Source: a virus
DNA: 31,256 nucleotides
IMG/VR virus record: IMGVR_UViG_3300030099_007889
Location: 1-31,256 of that record
Direction: 5' to 3' (one strand)
Shown here: piece by piece, positions 23,911-30,797 of the stretch
Layout: every line of letters begins with the position of its first letter
Numbering within the stretch: the stretch's first letter is position 1
Program-made: the position numbers and the translations under genes
The notes under the pieces: model-generated
What the model was told of the DNA's origin: nothing
Database searches by the model: none
The model's input: only the letters and a program-made list of their open reading frames with translations

Positions 23911-24477
23911 TTAACTTGATGCTGATATCCCCTTTACGGGAGTTCTCCAGTTCTCTCCATATTTTTCTATAAGGTAGTCTTCGATGTTTGAAATAGTTTC
24001 AAACTCCTCTCCTAAAAATTCTATTGCTTCAGTAGGAAAATATTTTTTCTTTAATCTGTAATTATATTCCCATCCAAGCAAAGACCTATACTCATCTCCA
24101 TCCATAGTAAATGGATAGATGTCCATGTAAATATCCCCTTTTTGTAAAGAATAACCCCTATCTTTGAAAAACTTAATGTTCTTTTCTGCAAAGATGCCCT
24201 GCAAAACTAAATCTTCTAAATCATTTTTAGAATCTGAAAAAATTCCAATATCGATATCTTTATCATGTTTAATAAAATCTTTTTCTCTATAAGCTCCAAG
24301 CAAAGTGCCAAATAACAAAAAATAATTAATGTTTTTTTTATTCAAAATGTCTCTAACTTCAATTAGAAATTCCTTACACTTTTGAGAATTTAAGTCATTA
24401 TTATATACAGAAGAGTGAAAAGATAAAAAGTCTTGTTCACAAAATATATCGTTTTTATTTTTTTCAGAATTTTTCAT
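23911..24477 (-). CDS. LicD-like phosphotransferase/nucleotidyltransferase-fold protein
   Basis: 188 residues. The diagnostic stretch is Phe-Leu-Leu-Phe-Gly-Thr-Leu-Leu-Gly-Ala-Tyr-Arg, followed by Phe-Ile-Lys-His-Asp-Lys-Asp-Ile-Asp-Ile-Gly, the LicD pattern Gly-Thr-Leu-Leu-Gly ... Asp-x-Asp-x-Asp with the metal-binding aspartates. A second Asp pair appears as Met-Asp-Ile-Tyr-Pro-Phe. LicD-type proteins add phosphocholine or other phospho-groups to surface glycans. The substrate here is unknown. It overlaps the upstream glycosyltransferase by 14 bases. Confidence 0.75.
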   Translation of the reverse strand: MKNSEKNKNDIFCEQDFLSFHSSVYNNDLNSQKCKEFLIEVRDILNKKNINYFLLFGTLLGAYREKDFIKHDKDIDIGIFSDSKNDLEDLVLQGIFAEKNIKFFKDRGYSLQKGDIYMDIYPFTMDGDEYRSLLGWEYNYRLKKKYFPTEAIEFLGEEFETISNIEDYLIEKYGENWRTPVKGISASS

Positions 24478-25210
24478 ATTCTATAGGTCTATAACCATTT
24501 TTAATACAATGTTGCAACACTTCTTTAAATCTTGGTCCTCTAGTTGGATCAGTTGATATTGCTACGTTATCTACTCCGAACTTATAGCCTAACTGTGGGT
24601 GACTTCCCCATATTGAAATATCATCCACTGGGTGTGGGGGAACAAAACAAGATAGCCCCAAATATTTTTGAATAGCGTATGCAAAATAAACATCATCACC
24701 GAACCTTTTCAGGAAATCAGGGACATTGCCAGCCTCCTTCCAAAAAGCTCCCAATAAATCTCTATGAAAAAACCAAGAATGACCCACAAAGTCTACTTTT
24801 TGAATCTCTTTGTTAGGACTTACCCATCCGTATCTACTGACATTTTGATACTCTGTATCATGAAATATAACGCCGTAAGGCCCATACAATCCATTTTGTT
24901 TATTTTCGATACAATCTATACAGCTTTGGAAATAATTTTCTTGAGGAATAGTGTCGTCATCTATCACGCAAATATATTCAGAAGATGAATTTAATGCGTG
25001 AACAAACCTTCCCCATATCCCAAAATCTTTAGTATTTTCAGTTATCTCTAACTCATCTAAACCATCATAATTAAATTCATATTCTTTCTGATTTGTTTTC
25101 CATAATAAAACCTCCTTTGGCTTTATGGATTGACCCATCAAAGATTCATATTGAAGTTTTAGGGTATGAGGTCTTTTAAACCCATTTAAAATGACTGATA
25201 TAGACTTCAT
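24464..25210 (-). CDS. GT-A (GT2-like) glycosyltransferase
   Basis: 248 residues. It starts with a GT2 strand (Ser-Ile-Ser-Val-Ile-Leu-Asn-Gly-Phe-Lys-Arg-Pro), has the metal motif Val-Ile-Asp-Asp-Asp-Thr-Ile-Pro near residue 86, and Trp-Phe-Phe-His-Arg-Asp-Leu-Leu and Gly-Asp-Asp-Val-Tyr-Phe-Ala where GT2 enzymes have acceptor and catalytic residues. A closing Trp-Gly-Ser-His segment is also present. Donor and acceptor are unknown; GDP-sugars from Gmd are candidates. ATGA overlap with the exostosin-like gene upstream, 14-base overlap with the LicD-like gene downstream. Confidence 0.8.
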   Translation of the reverse strand: MKSISVILNGFKRPHTLKLQYESLMGQSIKPKEVLLWKTNQKEYEFNYDGLDELEITENTKDFGIWGRFVHALNSSSEYICVIDDDTIPQENYFQSCIDCIENKQNGLYGPYGVIFHDTEYQNVSRYGWVSPNKEIQKVDFVGHSWFFHRDLLGAFWKEAGNVPDFLKRFGDDVYFAYAIQKYLGLSCFVPPHPVDDISIWGSHPQLGYKFGVDNVAISTDPTRGPRFKEVLQHCIKNGYRPIEYEKF

Positions 25211-26049
25211 TGACTTAAAAAATTAATTTTATGGAGATCAAAATCCCCCCACAAGCTATTATAAAGGTTTTTAGATAATTTCAAATGTTTAAATTCAGAC
25301 CAGTCATCAATAATTAAGATAGGTATGCCTAGCTTTTTAAATTCTTCTACTCCATGCCAGCGAGTTACAATAGGTATGCTCTTCATATAAAGAGCCTCCC
25401 AAGTTTTATGACAATCGACCCCGTTTCCGACTGGAGATAAAGTAAAATAAGAACTAGCCATGTCTGTCAAATATCTTTCTTGAGTTGATTCAACAAAGTT
25501 ATCATGATCTTTTATAGAAGCCGCATTTGGATAATTTTTTTCTAACTGTAAATTGTATGGAAAACCTATTTTATCTAAACAATCTTGTCTTGCGAGTGGA
25601 TTAGTAGAAATATTAAAGTTTACATATACATTTTGAAATTTATTTATTTTTTTAGATTGTATTTCCCTAAATCTATCTTGGTTGCCATGAGACCATTTAG
25701 GGTTAGCTATTCCAATGGGTATCGGTTTTACCTTTGGATGATCAACCATCAAATTTTGCGTATACCATTTTTCAATATTTGGAAATAAATTTAACACATA
25801 TTCTATTTCTGTAGAACCAAAATTTATGTCAGAATTATGTGTAACTAAAATAAATTCATCAGGTAATTTTATAGAGCCTATTGTGCAATAAGTTTTAAAC
25901 AAAGATAAGTGTTCTGGTTTACAGAATACATAATTATTATCTAAAGAAGTATCTTCTTTAGGAAGAAATTCAGGAGTTCTAGGATCTTTGTAACTACTTA
26001 ATTGTAGCATACAATGATGTTTAAAGTAAGTCCCACAAACAAAATTCAT
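25207..26049 (-). CDS. Exostosin-like glycosyltransferase
   Basis: 280 residues from the ATG at 26049, whose ATGA overlaps the stop of the gene upstream; an extended start at 26091 lies inside that gene and is rejected. The C-terminal signature Phe-Thr-Leu-Ser-Pro-Val-Gly-Asn-Gly-Val-Asp-Cys-His-Lys-Thr-Trp-Glu-Ala-Leu, followed by Ser-Ile-Pro-Ile-Val, is that of exostosin/GT47-type transferases (P-x-G-x-G-x-D-x-x-R/K-x-W-E-A-L and x-I-P-V). An Ile-Pro-Ile-Gly-Ile segment lies mid-protein. Substrate unknown. It forms a run of transferase genes with the neighbours on both sides. Confidence 0.7.
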   Translation of the reverse strand: MNFVCGTYFKHHCMLQLSSYKDPRTPEFLPKEDTSLDNNYVFCKPEHLSLFKTYCTIGSIKLPDEFILVTHNSDINFGSTEIEYVLNLFPNIEKWYTQNLMVDHPKVKPIPIGIANPKWSHGNQDRFREIQSKKINKFQNVYVNFNISTNPLARQDCLDKIGFPYNLQLEKNYPNAASIKDHDNFVESTQERYLTDMASSYFTLSPVGNGVDCHKTWEALYMKSIPIVTRWHGVEEFKKLGIPILIIDDWSEFKHLKLSKNLYNSLWGDFDLHKINFLSQ

Positions 26050-26894
26050 TTTAATGCCCTTTCCCAAAATATAGATGTAGCGCGACCACACTCTTCTTTA
26101 AATTTGTCGTATCCGACTTTCTCAAACTCTAAGTAAGATCCAATTTTAGAATTATTACCTATAATATCTTTTACTCCGCACAATAAAGCTTCTGCTATCA
26201 TTCTACAAAAAGGTTCGTTTACAACTGGAGAGTGAAAAACAGCATTTGATTTTTGGAAAACAGACGCTGTTTCAGAATGTTTTATATGACCGTTAAATTT
26301 TATATTTTTATAATTATTAAAATGATTTTTAATATTGAAATCTCCCCACCCAAAAATATCTATATTCCTATGTGGATTGTCTTTAGCAAATTTAACTAGG
26401 TTATTCATGCCCTTTAAAGGATGTAAATAACCGCAATAAACCACATCATATTCTTTATCACAGTCGCTTGTTGTAAAAATATTTACATCTATTGGATCAT
26501 AAACTATCTCCACATTGTGAAAGTAATTTCCGTAAAGATGTTTAAAAAAATTGTAGTGATAGTCACTTAAAAAAAAATTCTTTTTAGAATTAGAGAATAA
26601 AAGTTCTCGGCTTTTATCGTCTAAGTAACTGCAAGAATCATGTTCTAACCTAATAGAGTTTGGACATTTAATAATCAAAGGTATTTTGTCGGGAGATATT
26701 TTACTAATAGCCTCTAAATTAGAATTAACTATCAAATCATAAGACGATAAAAAATCAGTAGCTGATGATTTGTAATGGTGTTCTTTTATATCAAGACCCA
26801 ATTCCCTACCTTTATCAATAAGCAATTTATTGCTTACTTGAGCGCCTCCCTGTCTTTGGTCTAATGTGAAATCTGATATGAACAATACTCTCAT
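26046..26894 (-). CDS. GT4-like glycosyltransferase
   Basis: 282 residues, somewhat short for GT-B. It starts Arg-Val-Leu-Phe-Ile-Ser-Asp-Phe followed by Gln-Gly-Gly-Ala-Gln-Val, the N-terminal sugar-transferase loop. The second half opens with Val-Val-Tyr-Cys-Gly-Tyr-Leu-His-Pro-Leu-Lys-Gly (near 150), and the donor site is Glu-Pro-Phe-Cys-Arg-Met-Ile-Ala-Glu-Ala-Leu near 230, the E-x7-E pattern. The start codon lies inside a perfect catgca-aa-tgcatg stem (26892-26905). It is the first gene of the glycan cassette in the direction of transcription. Confidence 0.82.
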   Translation of the reverse strand: MRVLFISDFTLDQRQGGAQVSNKLLIDKGRELGLDIKEHHYKSSATDFLSSYDLIVNSNLEAISKISPDKIPLIIKCPNSIRLEHDSCSYLDDKSRELLFSNSKKNFFLSDYHYNFFKHLYGNYFHNVEIVYDPIDVNIFTTSDCDKEYDVVYCGYLHPLKGMNNLVKFAKDNPHRNIDIFGWGDFNIKNHFNNYKNIKFNGHIKHSETASVFQKSNAVFHSPVVNEPFCRMIAEALLCGVKDIIGNNSKIGSYLEFEKVGYDKFKEECGRATSIFWERALK

Positions 26895-26913
26895 GCAAAT
26901 GCATGATTATATC

Positions 26914-27894
26914 TTATAATTCATCTTCTTCAACAACTTGTTTTATGTCAGATAAAAACGGAAAAGAGTTTAAAAGGTCTTGTTGATCAGCAAAAGTAGC
27001 ATCATCCCAACCCCATTCACTTAAAACTTCCTCATCATCCCAAGCTACAGCCTCACTAGAGGTCATTTTACTAACTGGCTTTTTACTCCAAAATCTGCAA
27101 GACCAATATCTAGCTTTATGCTTTGGACCTGGGTTTGTATCGCATTGATGACGCGCTCTAAAGTTTCTGCGCCTATCTGGGTCATCCCGTTTGATTTCCA
27201 TGTTTGGGTCACCAAACTTAACCATCACGGTGTTACCTTTAGGATTTTTGACGTAAACTCCAAATTTTTTTTTAGAGCCAGATGGCAATCTGAACGGCTT
27301 ATTTAAAGTTTTTTTTTCTGCCTCTGAATAATCTATATCCTCTATTTCTGAATTCATCTCATCTTCAGAAGCGCCAACACGTAACAAATCAATCTTCGCT
27401 AAACCAAAATCAACTTCATCAAAATCAACATAAGCCTCTCCGACTGGCTCATTGTAATACTCTTCGCTACCTCTAGCTATGTCTCCATCAGCAGCCCTGT
27501 AAGATTTTTTTACTTTACCTCCGCGAACCATTCTTAAAAACGTATTAACGCGAGCCATTGCCCATTGACCTCTGCTTTTACCAGGTCTATGACTACTTGA
27601 GAATGCTCCAGCACCTCTCCTATATACTTTTTTTAGCTGACCTAGGGTAACTTTTTTAGAATGCTTGGAGTTGTGTTCTTTAACTTTATTTTTAAGAGAG
27701 GTGATTACTTTTGCTGAAAAAGTAATTGATGGGGCTTTTTTACCTCCCCCAGCAGATCCTTTTGGGTTCTTTTTAGAGCCTTTTTTACGTTCTGAAGGTT
27801 TAGCTGGAGTCTGCGCTCCGCTTTTACGCCCAGGTCTTTTAGCAGCCTGTGACTCTAAGAACTCTTTAGCTTGATCTGAAAAGTCGTATTCCAT
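26914..27894 (-). CDS. Modular basic phage protein, function unknown
   Basis: 326 residues from the ATG at 27894, just after a TTG. The N-terminus has a short acidic helix, then a Lys/Pro/Gly-rich linker (about 20-60). A module near 60-140 contains Gly-Gln-Leu-Lys-Lys-Val-Tyr-Arg-Arg-Gly-Ala-Gly-Ala-Phe and Ala-Arg-Val-Asn-Thr-Phe-Leu. An acidic stretch follows, then a module at about 210-275 with Phe-Gly-Val-Tyr-Val, Phe-Gly-Asp-Pro-Asn-Met, Phe-Arg-Ala-Arg-His-Gln-Cys and Arg-Tyr-Trp-Ser-Cys. I recognise both modules as widespread in tailed-phage proteins, often near head-maturation genes, without a proven function. The tail is acidic. It sits between the nrd genes and the glycan cassette. 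Confidence 0.7.
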   Translation of the reverse strand: MEYDFSDQAKEFLESQAAKRPGRKSGAQTPAKPSERKKGSKKNPKGSAGGGKKAPSITFSAKVITSLKNKVKEHNSKHSKKVTLGQLKKVYRRGAGAFSSSHRPGKSRGQWAMARVNTFLRMVRGGKVKKSYRAADGDIARGSEEYYNEPVGEAYVDFDEVDFGLAKIDLLRVGASEDEMNSEIEDIDYSEAEKKTLNKPFRLPSGSKKKFGVYVKNPKGNTVMVKFGDPNMEIKRDDPDRRRNFRARHQCDTNPGPKHKARYWSCRFWSKKPVSKMTSSEAVAWDDEEVLSEWGWDDATFADQQDLLNSFPFLSDIKQVVEEDEL

Positions 27895-27933
27895 CAAAAA
27901 TTAATTACACTTTTAAATATTAAAAATGAATAT

Positions 27934-29580
27934 TTATCCCTCGCAAGAGGAACAATTTAAGATAGATCTAGCTAATTCTTGACTGGGATTAGCGCTTCTT
28001 TGGTAGTAAAAGCTTTTGACTCCTTGCTCCCACCCAAAAATAAGTAACTCACTAACTTGTTTTGGTGGGCATTTAGGAGAAATCATAACATTTAAACTTT
28101 GTCCTTGATCAATAAACTTTTGTCTTTGAGCAGCTTGAATTACAATTTCTTTTTGAGATATTTCGCCAAAAGTTTTAAATACCGCTTTTTCTTCGTCAGA
28201 AAGAAAATCTAAATGCTGAACAGATCCACCTTTAACCAGAATAGATTTCCAAGTAGTTTGAGTGTTCTTTTTCTTCTCTTCAAGTAATTGTTCTAGATAA
28301 GGGTTTTTGTAAGTAAACTTACCTTTGGCTAAATCTTTAGTAAAATAGTTACTATTGAGTGGCTCGATAGATGGTGAGACTTGTCCCAAAATGAAAGAGC
28401 TAGAGGTCGTAGGAGCAATGGCCATTGTAGTCATATTTCTTTTCCCATATCCTTTTAAATGCTCTGGTTCTTCAAACAAAATAGCTAACTCTTTCGTGGC
28501 TTTGTCACACTTTTCTGAAATAGATTTGTGGATTTCAGAATTTAAAAACTTAGCATCCATGCTTTCAAATGAAATCATTTTAGATTGCAAATAAGAATGC
28601 CACCCCAATACGCCTAAACCCAAAGCTCTCTGCCTTTTAGCAAAATTGTGAGATGAGCGCATAAATGGAATGTCCTCGGTTTTATTGACATATTCTTCCA
28701 TTACTGCATCCAGAAAATATGTAAGAGTTTCTACGGCATCAGTTTCTTTTATCTCGTCCCATTTCAAAAGATTGAGAGACGATAAACAACAGACAAAAGA
28801 TTCGTCCTCTGAAGAGTGCAGAAATATTTCACTGCAAAGATTAGAAGCGTGAATTTTAAGATCCTTATCTCTATAGGCGATAGGAGCGTTCATGTTAGCA
28901 GTGTCTGTAAAGAAAATATAAGGATAGCCCGTTTCAAACCTTTTCTTGACTATGCTAGCCCAAGTAGATCTTTTCTTTTTATCTCCACCAATCATAGATC
29001 TCATCCACTCATCAGTAATACAAACAGCAAAAGACATTTCTTGAATTGGATTACCTTCAGATCTAATCCTAAGAAACTCGTTAATATCGGGATGATCTAC
29101 TGGCAAATAAGCAGCGAAAGACCCTCTCCTTACGTTGCTTTGAGACACAACAGATGTGACCTTATCAAAAAGCTCCATAAAGTGGACAGGACCACTAGAT
29201 GTGCCGCCAGCAGATATGTCTGCTCCCCTTGATCTTAAAGCACCAAAATAAGCTGATGTCCCAGAGCCGTGCTTAGTTTGCATGCCCACTTCAGCCTGTT
29301 TGTCTAAAATCGCATCCATGCGATCTTCAATATAGACTCCATTACAAGATATTGGAAGACCTCTTTCTCTACCAAAATTAGCCCAAATAGGACTAGATAA
29401 AGAATAAAAACCTTTAGAAAGATAGTCTTCGAATTTATCTGCGAAACCTTTTATCTTAAGAGATTTTTCAGCAGCTAAAGCAATATCATGGCCTCTCTGT
29501 TCTGCTGTTTCTCCAGCTTGTAAATACCCTCTTTTTAAAAAATCGCGAGCGTCCTTATTAAGCCATTTATATTTTTTCAT
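27934..29580 (-). CDS. nrdA: Class I ribonucleotide reductase, large subunit, short form
   Basis: 548 residues. It reduces ribonucleoside diphosphates for phage DNA synthesis. Catalytic residues are visible: Cys79 (Ile-Ser-Cys-Asn-Gly), the Asn247-Leu-Cys249-Ser-Glu251 radical motif, a partner Cys at 264/265 in Cys-Cys-Leu-Ser-Ser-Leu-Asn, a Tyr-Tyr pair in Ser-Phe-Tyr-Tyr-Gln near the end for radical transfer, and the redox-active tail Cys-Ser-Ser-Cys-Glu-Gly. The protein begins near the catalytic barrel: there is no N-terminal ATP cone, so the usual dATP feedback site is absent. A thioredoxin or glutaredoxin partner is not in the window. The start shares one base with the NrdB stop (TAATG). 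Confidence 0.95.
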   Translation of the reverse strand: MKKYKWLNKDARDFLKRGYLQAGETAEQRGHDIALAAEKSLKIKGFADKFEDYLSKGFYSLSSPIWANFGRERGLPISCNGVYIEDRMDAILDKQAEVGMQTKHGSGTSAYFGALRSRGADISAGGTSSGPVHFMELFDKVTSVVSQSNVRRGSFAAYLPVDHPDINEFLRIRSEGNPIQEMSFAVCITDEWMRSMIGGDKKKRSTWASIVKKRFETGYPYIFFTDTANMNAPIAYRDKDLKIHASNLCSEIFLHSSEDESFVCCLSSLNLLKWDEIKETDAVETLTYFLDAVMEEYVNKTEDIPFMRSSHNFAKRQRALGLGVLGWHSYLQSKMISFESMDAKFLNSEIHKSISEKCDKATKELAILFEEPEHLKGYGKRNMTTMAIAPTTSSSFILGQVSPSIEPLNSNYFTKDLAKGKFTYKNPYLEQLLEEKKKNTQTTWKSILVKGGSVQHLDFLSDEEKAVFKTFGEISQKEIVIQAAQRQKFIDQGQSLNVMISPKCPPKQVSELLIFGWEQGVKSFYYQRSANPSQELARSILNCSSCEG

Positions 29581-30551
29581 TAAAAAAGATCTTCAGCATC
29601 AAATGTTTGAGAATTTTTAGAATATTCCACTGGTCTAGAGTGGAAAAAATCAGTGGCATTATTGCCCATCAATTCTTCTTCGAACCACATTGTATCTTCC
29701 AACAATGAAGTGTCAACATCAAACGCTGAATGAAAACCGATTTTTTCTAGAGAGTCATTAATTCTATTTTTAATAAACTCTTTTAGAATATCGGCATTCA
29801 AACCTTTTTCATTAAACCCATTTACCATCCAATCAACAATTTTACTTTCTGAAACAAAGGCAGCTTTAGCTTCACTCGAAATTCTTTCTTCTAACTCCTC
29901 ATCAAAAAGTTCGGGATGCTCGCTACGAATTGTGTTGATTATTTTGATACCTGCCAACGCATGAATATTTTCTTCGTTACGTGTATATTTAACTTGTTGC
30001 CCTGTATCTTTTAGAACATTTCTGTAACGGTTAAACCAGTTGACGATATAAAACTGACTAAACAAAGACACATTCTCTACAAAAAGCGTAAAAAGAATAA
30101 TTGAGTAGACATACTGCTTTTTAGAATCCTTGTAAAACTTGTGATTATACTTACGGAGATATTTAACTCTACCCTCTATGAAATCAAGCTCAAGATTTTT
30201 TTCGAATATATCTTCCAATCCTAAAACTTTAAGAAGCCTTTCATAAGCATTATTGTGGATGACTTCGATATTAGCCATAACATAGCCTAAATCAGTCAAA
30301 CTTGGATGTGGTAAATTGTCTCCCAACTTACTCCAAAACTTTTTAACAGCGACCTCGATCTGACCAATTGCAGAGAGAGTCCTAATAACCATCTCTTTCT
30401 CGTCATCCGTTAAATTGACATTAAAATCCTGAATATCACTACTGAAACTAAATTCTTTATCGGTCCAAAAACCGTTATGCATTGCCTCAATAAACTCCTG
30501 CGCCCAAGGATAATGGTCGGGCTTCCTCGATACTTGTTCTTCAAAAATCAT
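29580..30551 (-). CDS. nrdB: Class I ribonucleotide reductase, small subunit
   Basis: 323 residues. It carries the radical cofactor. Metal ligands can be read: Glu66 in Gln-Ile-Glu-Val-Ala-Val-Lys, Glu96 and His99 in Ile-Glu-Val-Ile-His-Asn, Glu159 in Phe-Val-Glu-Asn-Val-Ser, and Glu194 and His197 in Glu-Asn-Ile-His-Ala. Tyr103 is in the tyrosyl-radical position. The first ligand is Glu rather than the Asp of E. coli NrdB. The acidic C-terminal tail ends Phe-Asp-Ala-Glu-Asp-Leu-Phe, the usual docking tail for NrdA. It is the first gene of the 27-kb leftward block; its leader has no Shine-Dalgarno. Confidence 0.93.
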   Translation of the reverse strand: MIFEEQVSRKPDHYPWAQEFIEAMHNGFWTDKEFSFSSDIQDFNVNLTDDEKEMVIRTLSAIGQIEVAVKKFWSKLGDNLPHPSLTDLGYVMANIEVIHNNAYERLLKVLGLEDIFEKNLELDFIEGRVKYLRKYNHKFYKDSKKQYVYSIILFTLFVENVSLFSQFYIVNWFNRYRNVLKDTGQQVKYTRNEENIHALAGIKIINTIRSEHPELFDEELEERISSEAKAAFVSESKIVDWMVNGFNEKGLNADILKEFIKNRINDSLEKIGFHSAFDVDTSLLEDTMWFEEELMGNNATDFFHSRPVEYSKNSQTFDAEDLF

Positions 30552-30566
30552 GGTTAAAGGATTTTA

Positions 30567-30595
30567 CACATACCATCGAATCAAAGCAATGTCAA
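30567..30595 (-). promoter_or_regulatory. Candidate promoter for the leftward nrd/replication operon
   Basis: On the - strand TTGACA (30595-30590) is followed after 17 bases by TATGTG (30572-30567), with a TG one base before it as in an extended -10. The -35 is perfect and spacing ideal, but the -10 matches TATAAT at only three positions. It lies 16 bases upstream of the nrdB ATG, implying a very short leader. Confidence 0.4.
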
Positions 30596-30623
30596 AGACA
30601 AAATTTAGGAAAAATTTTTTTTG

Positions 30624-30651
30624 TTGACAAAATATTGTCTATACGTATAAT
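30624..30651 (+). promoter_or_regulatory. Consensus sigma70 promoter for the sigma-like gene
   Basis: TTGACA at 30624-30629 and TATAAT at 30646-30651 are perfect matches to both hexamers, with a 16-base spacer and an A/T-rich block upstream. Expected start of transcription is near 30658, giving a leader of about 140 bases before the ATG at 30798. A perfect palindrome, tatacgtata (30640-30649), overlaps spacer and -10, so repressor binding here is possible. Confidence 0.85.
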
Positions 30652-30652
30652 A

Positions 30653-30740
30653 ACCGTGAAACGGGATAAACGTAATTCTTACCTATAACGGTATAGATTA
30701 AGTAAAACGTATTACTTAAGTGTATACGTTTTATAAATAA
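30653..30740 (+). promoter_or_regulatory. Structured leader with repeated ACGT palindromes
   Basis: The leader contains small stems: ccgt-gaa-acgg (30654-30664), ctata-acgg-tatag (30683-30696) and ttaagtaa-aacgta-ttacttaa (30698-30719, an 8-bp perfect stem). The core ACGT recurs at 30670, 30707 and 30726, plus once in the -10 region at 30643, each flanked by A/T. A TATAAATA, identical to the T4-type late promoter box, lies at 30732-30739. These could be operators, RNA structures or a late promoter. Confidence 0.4.
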
Positions 30741-30797
30741 ATTATAAAATAATATCAGATTTTAATTTCTGTGGAAAAAGGAAATAAAGAAGATACA

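Larger units (their letters stand above)
30552..30797. other. Divergent promoter/leader region
   Basis: This 246-base region separates nrdB (leftward) from the sigma-like gene (rightward) and is the longest gene-free stretch in the window. It holds a strong rightward promoter, a weaker leftward promoter candidate, an A9/T-rich block at 30611-30622, and several small palindromes between 30640 and 30740, described separately. No ORF of note was found in it. Confidence 0.8.

Noticed and set aside
26050-26091. Upstream start for the exostosin-like gene
   Set aside because: The ATG at 26049 makes an ATGA overlap with the preceding gene, the common junction type in this operon.
28816-29232. 138-codon open frame on the + strand
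   Set aside because: It is antisense to nrdA, whose catalytic residues are intact over the same DNA.
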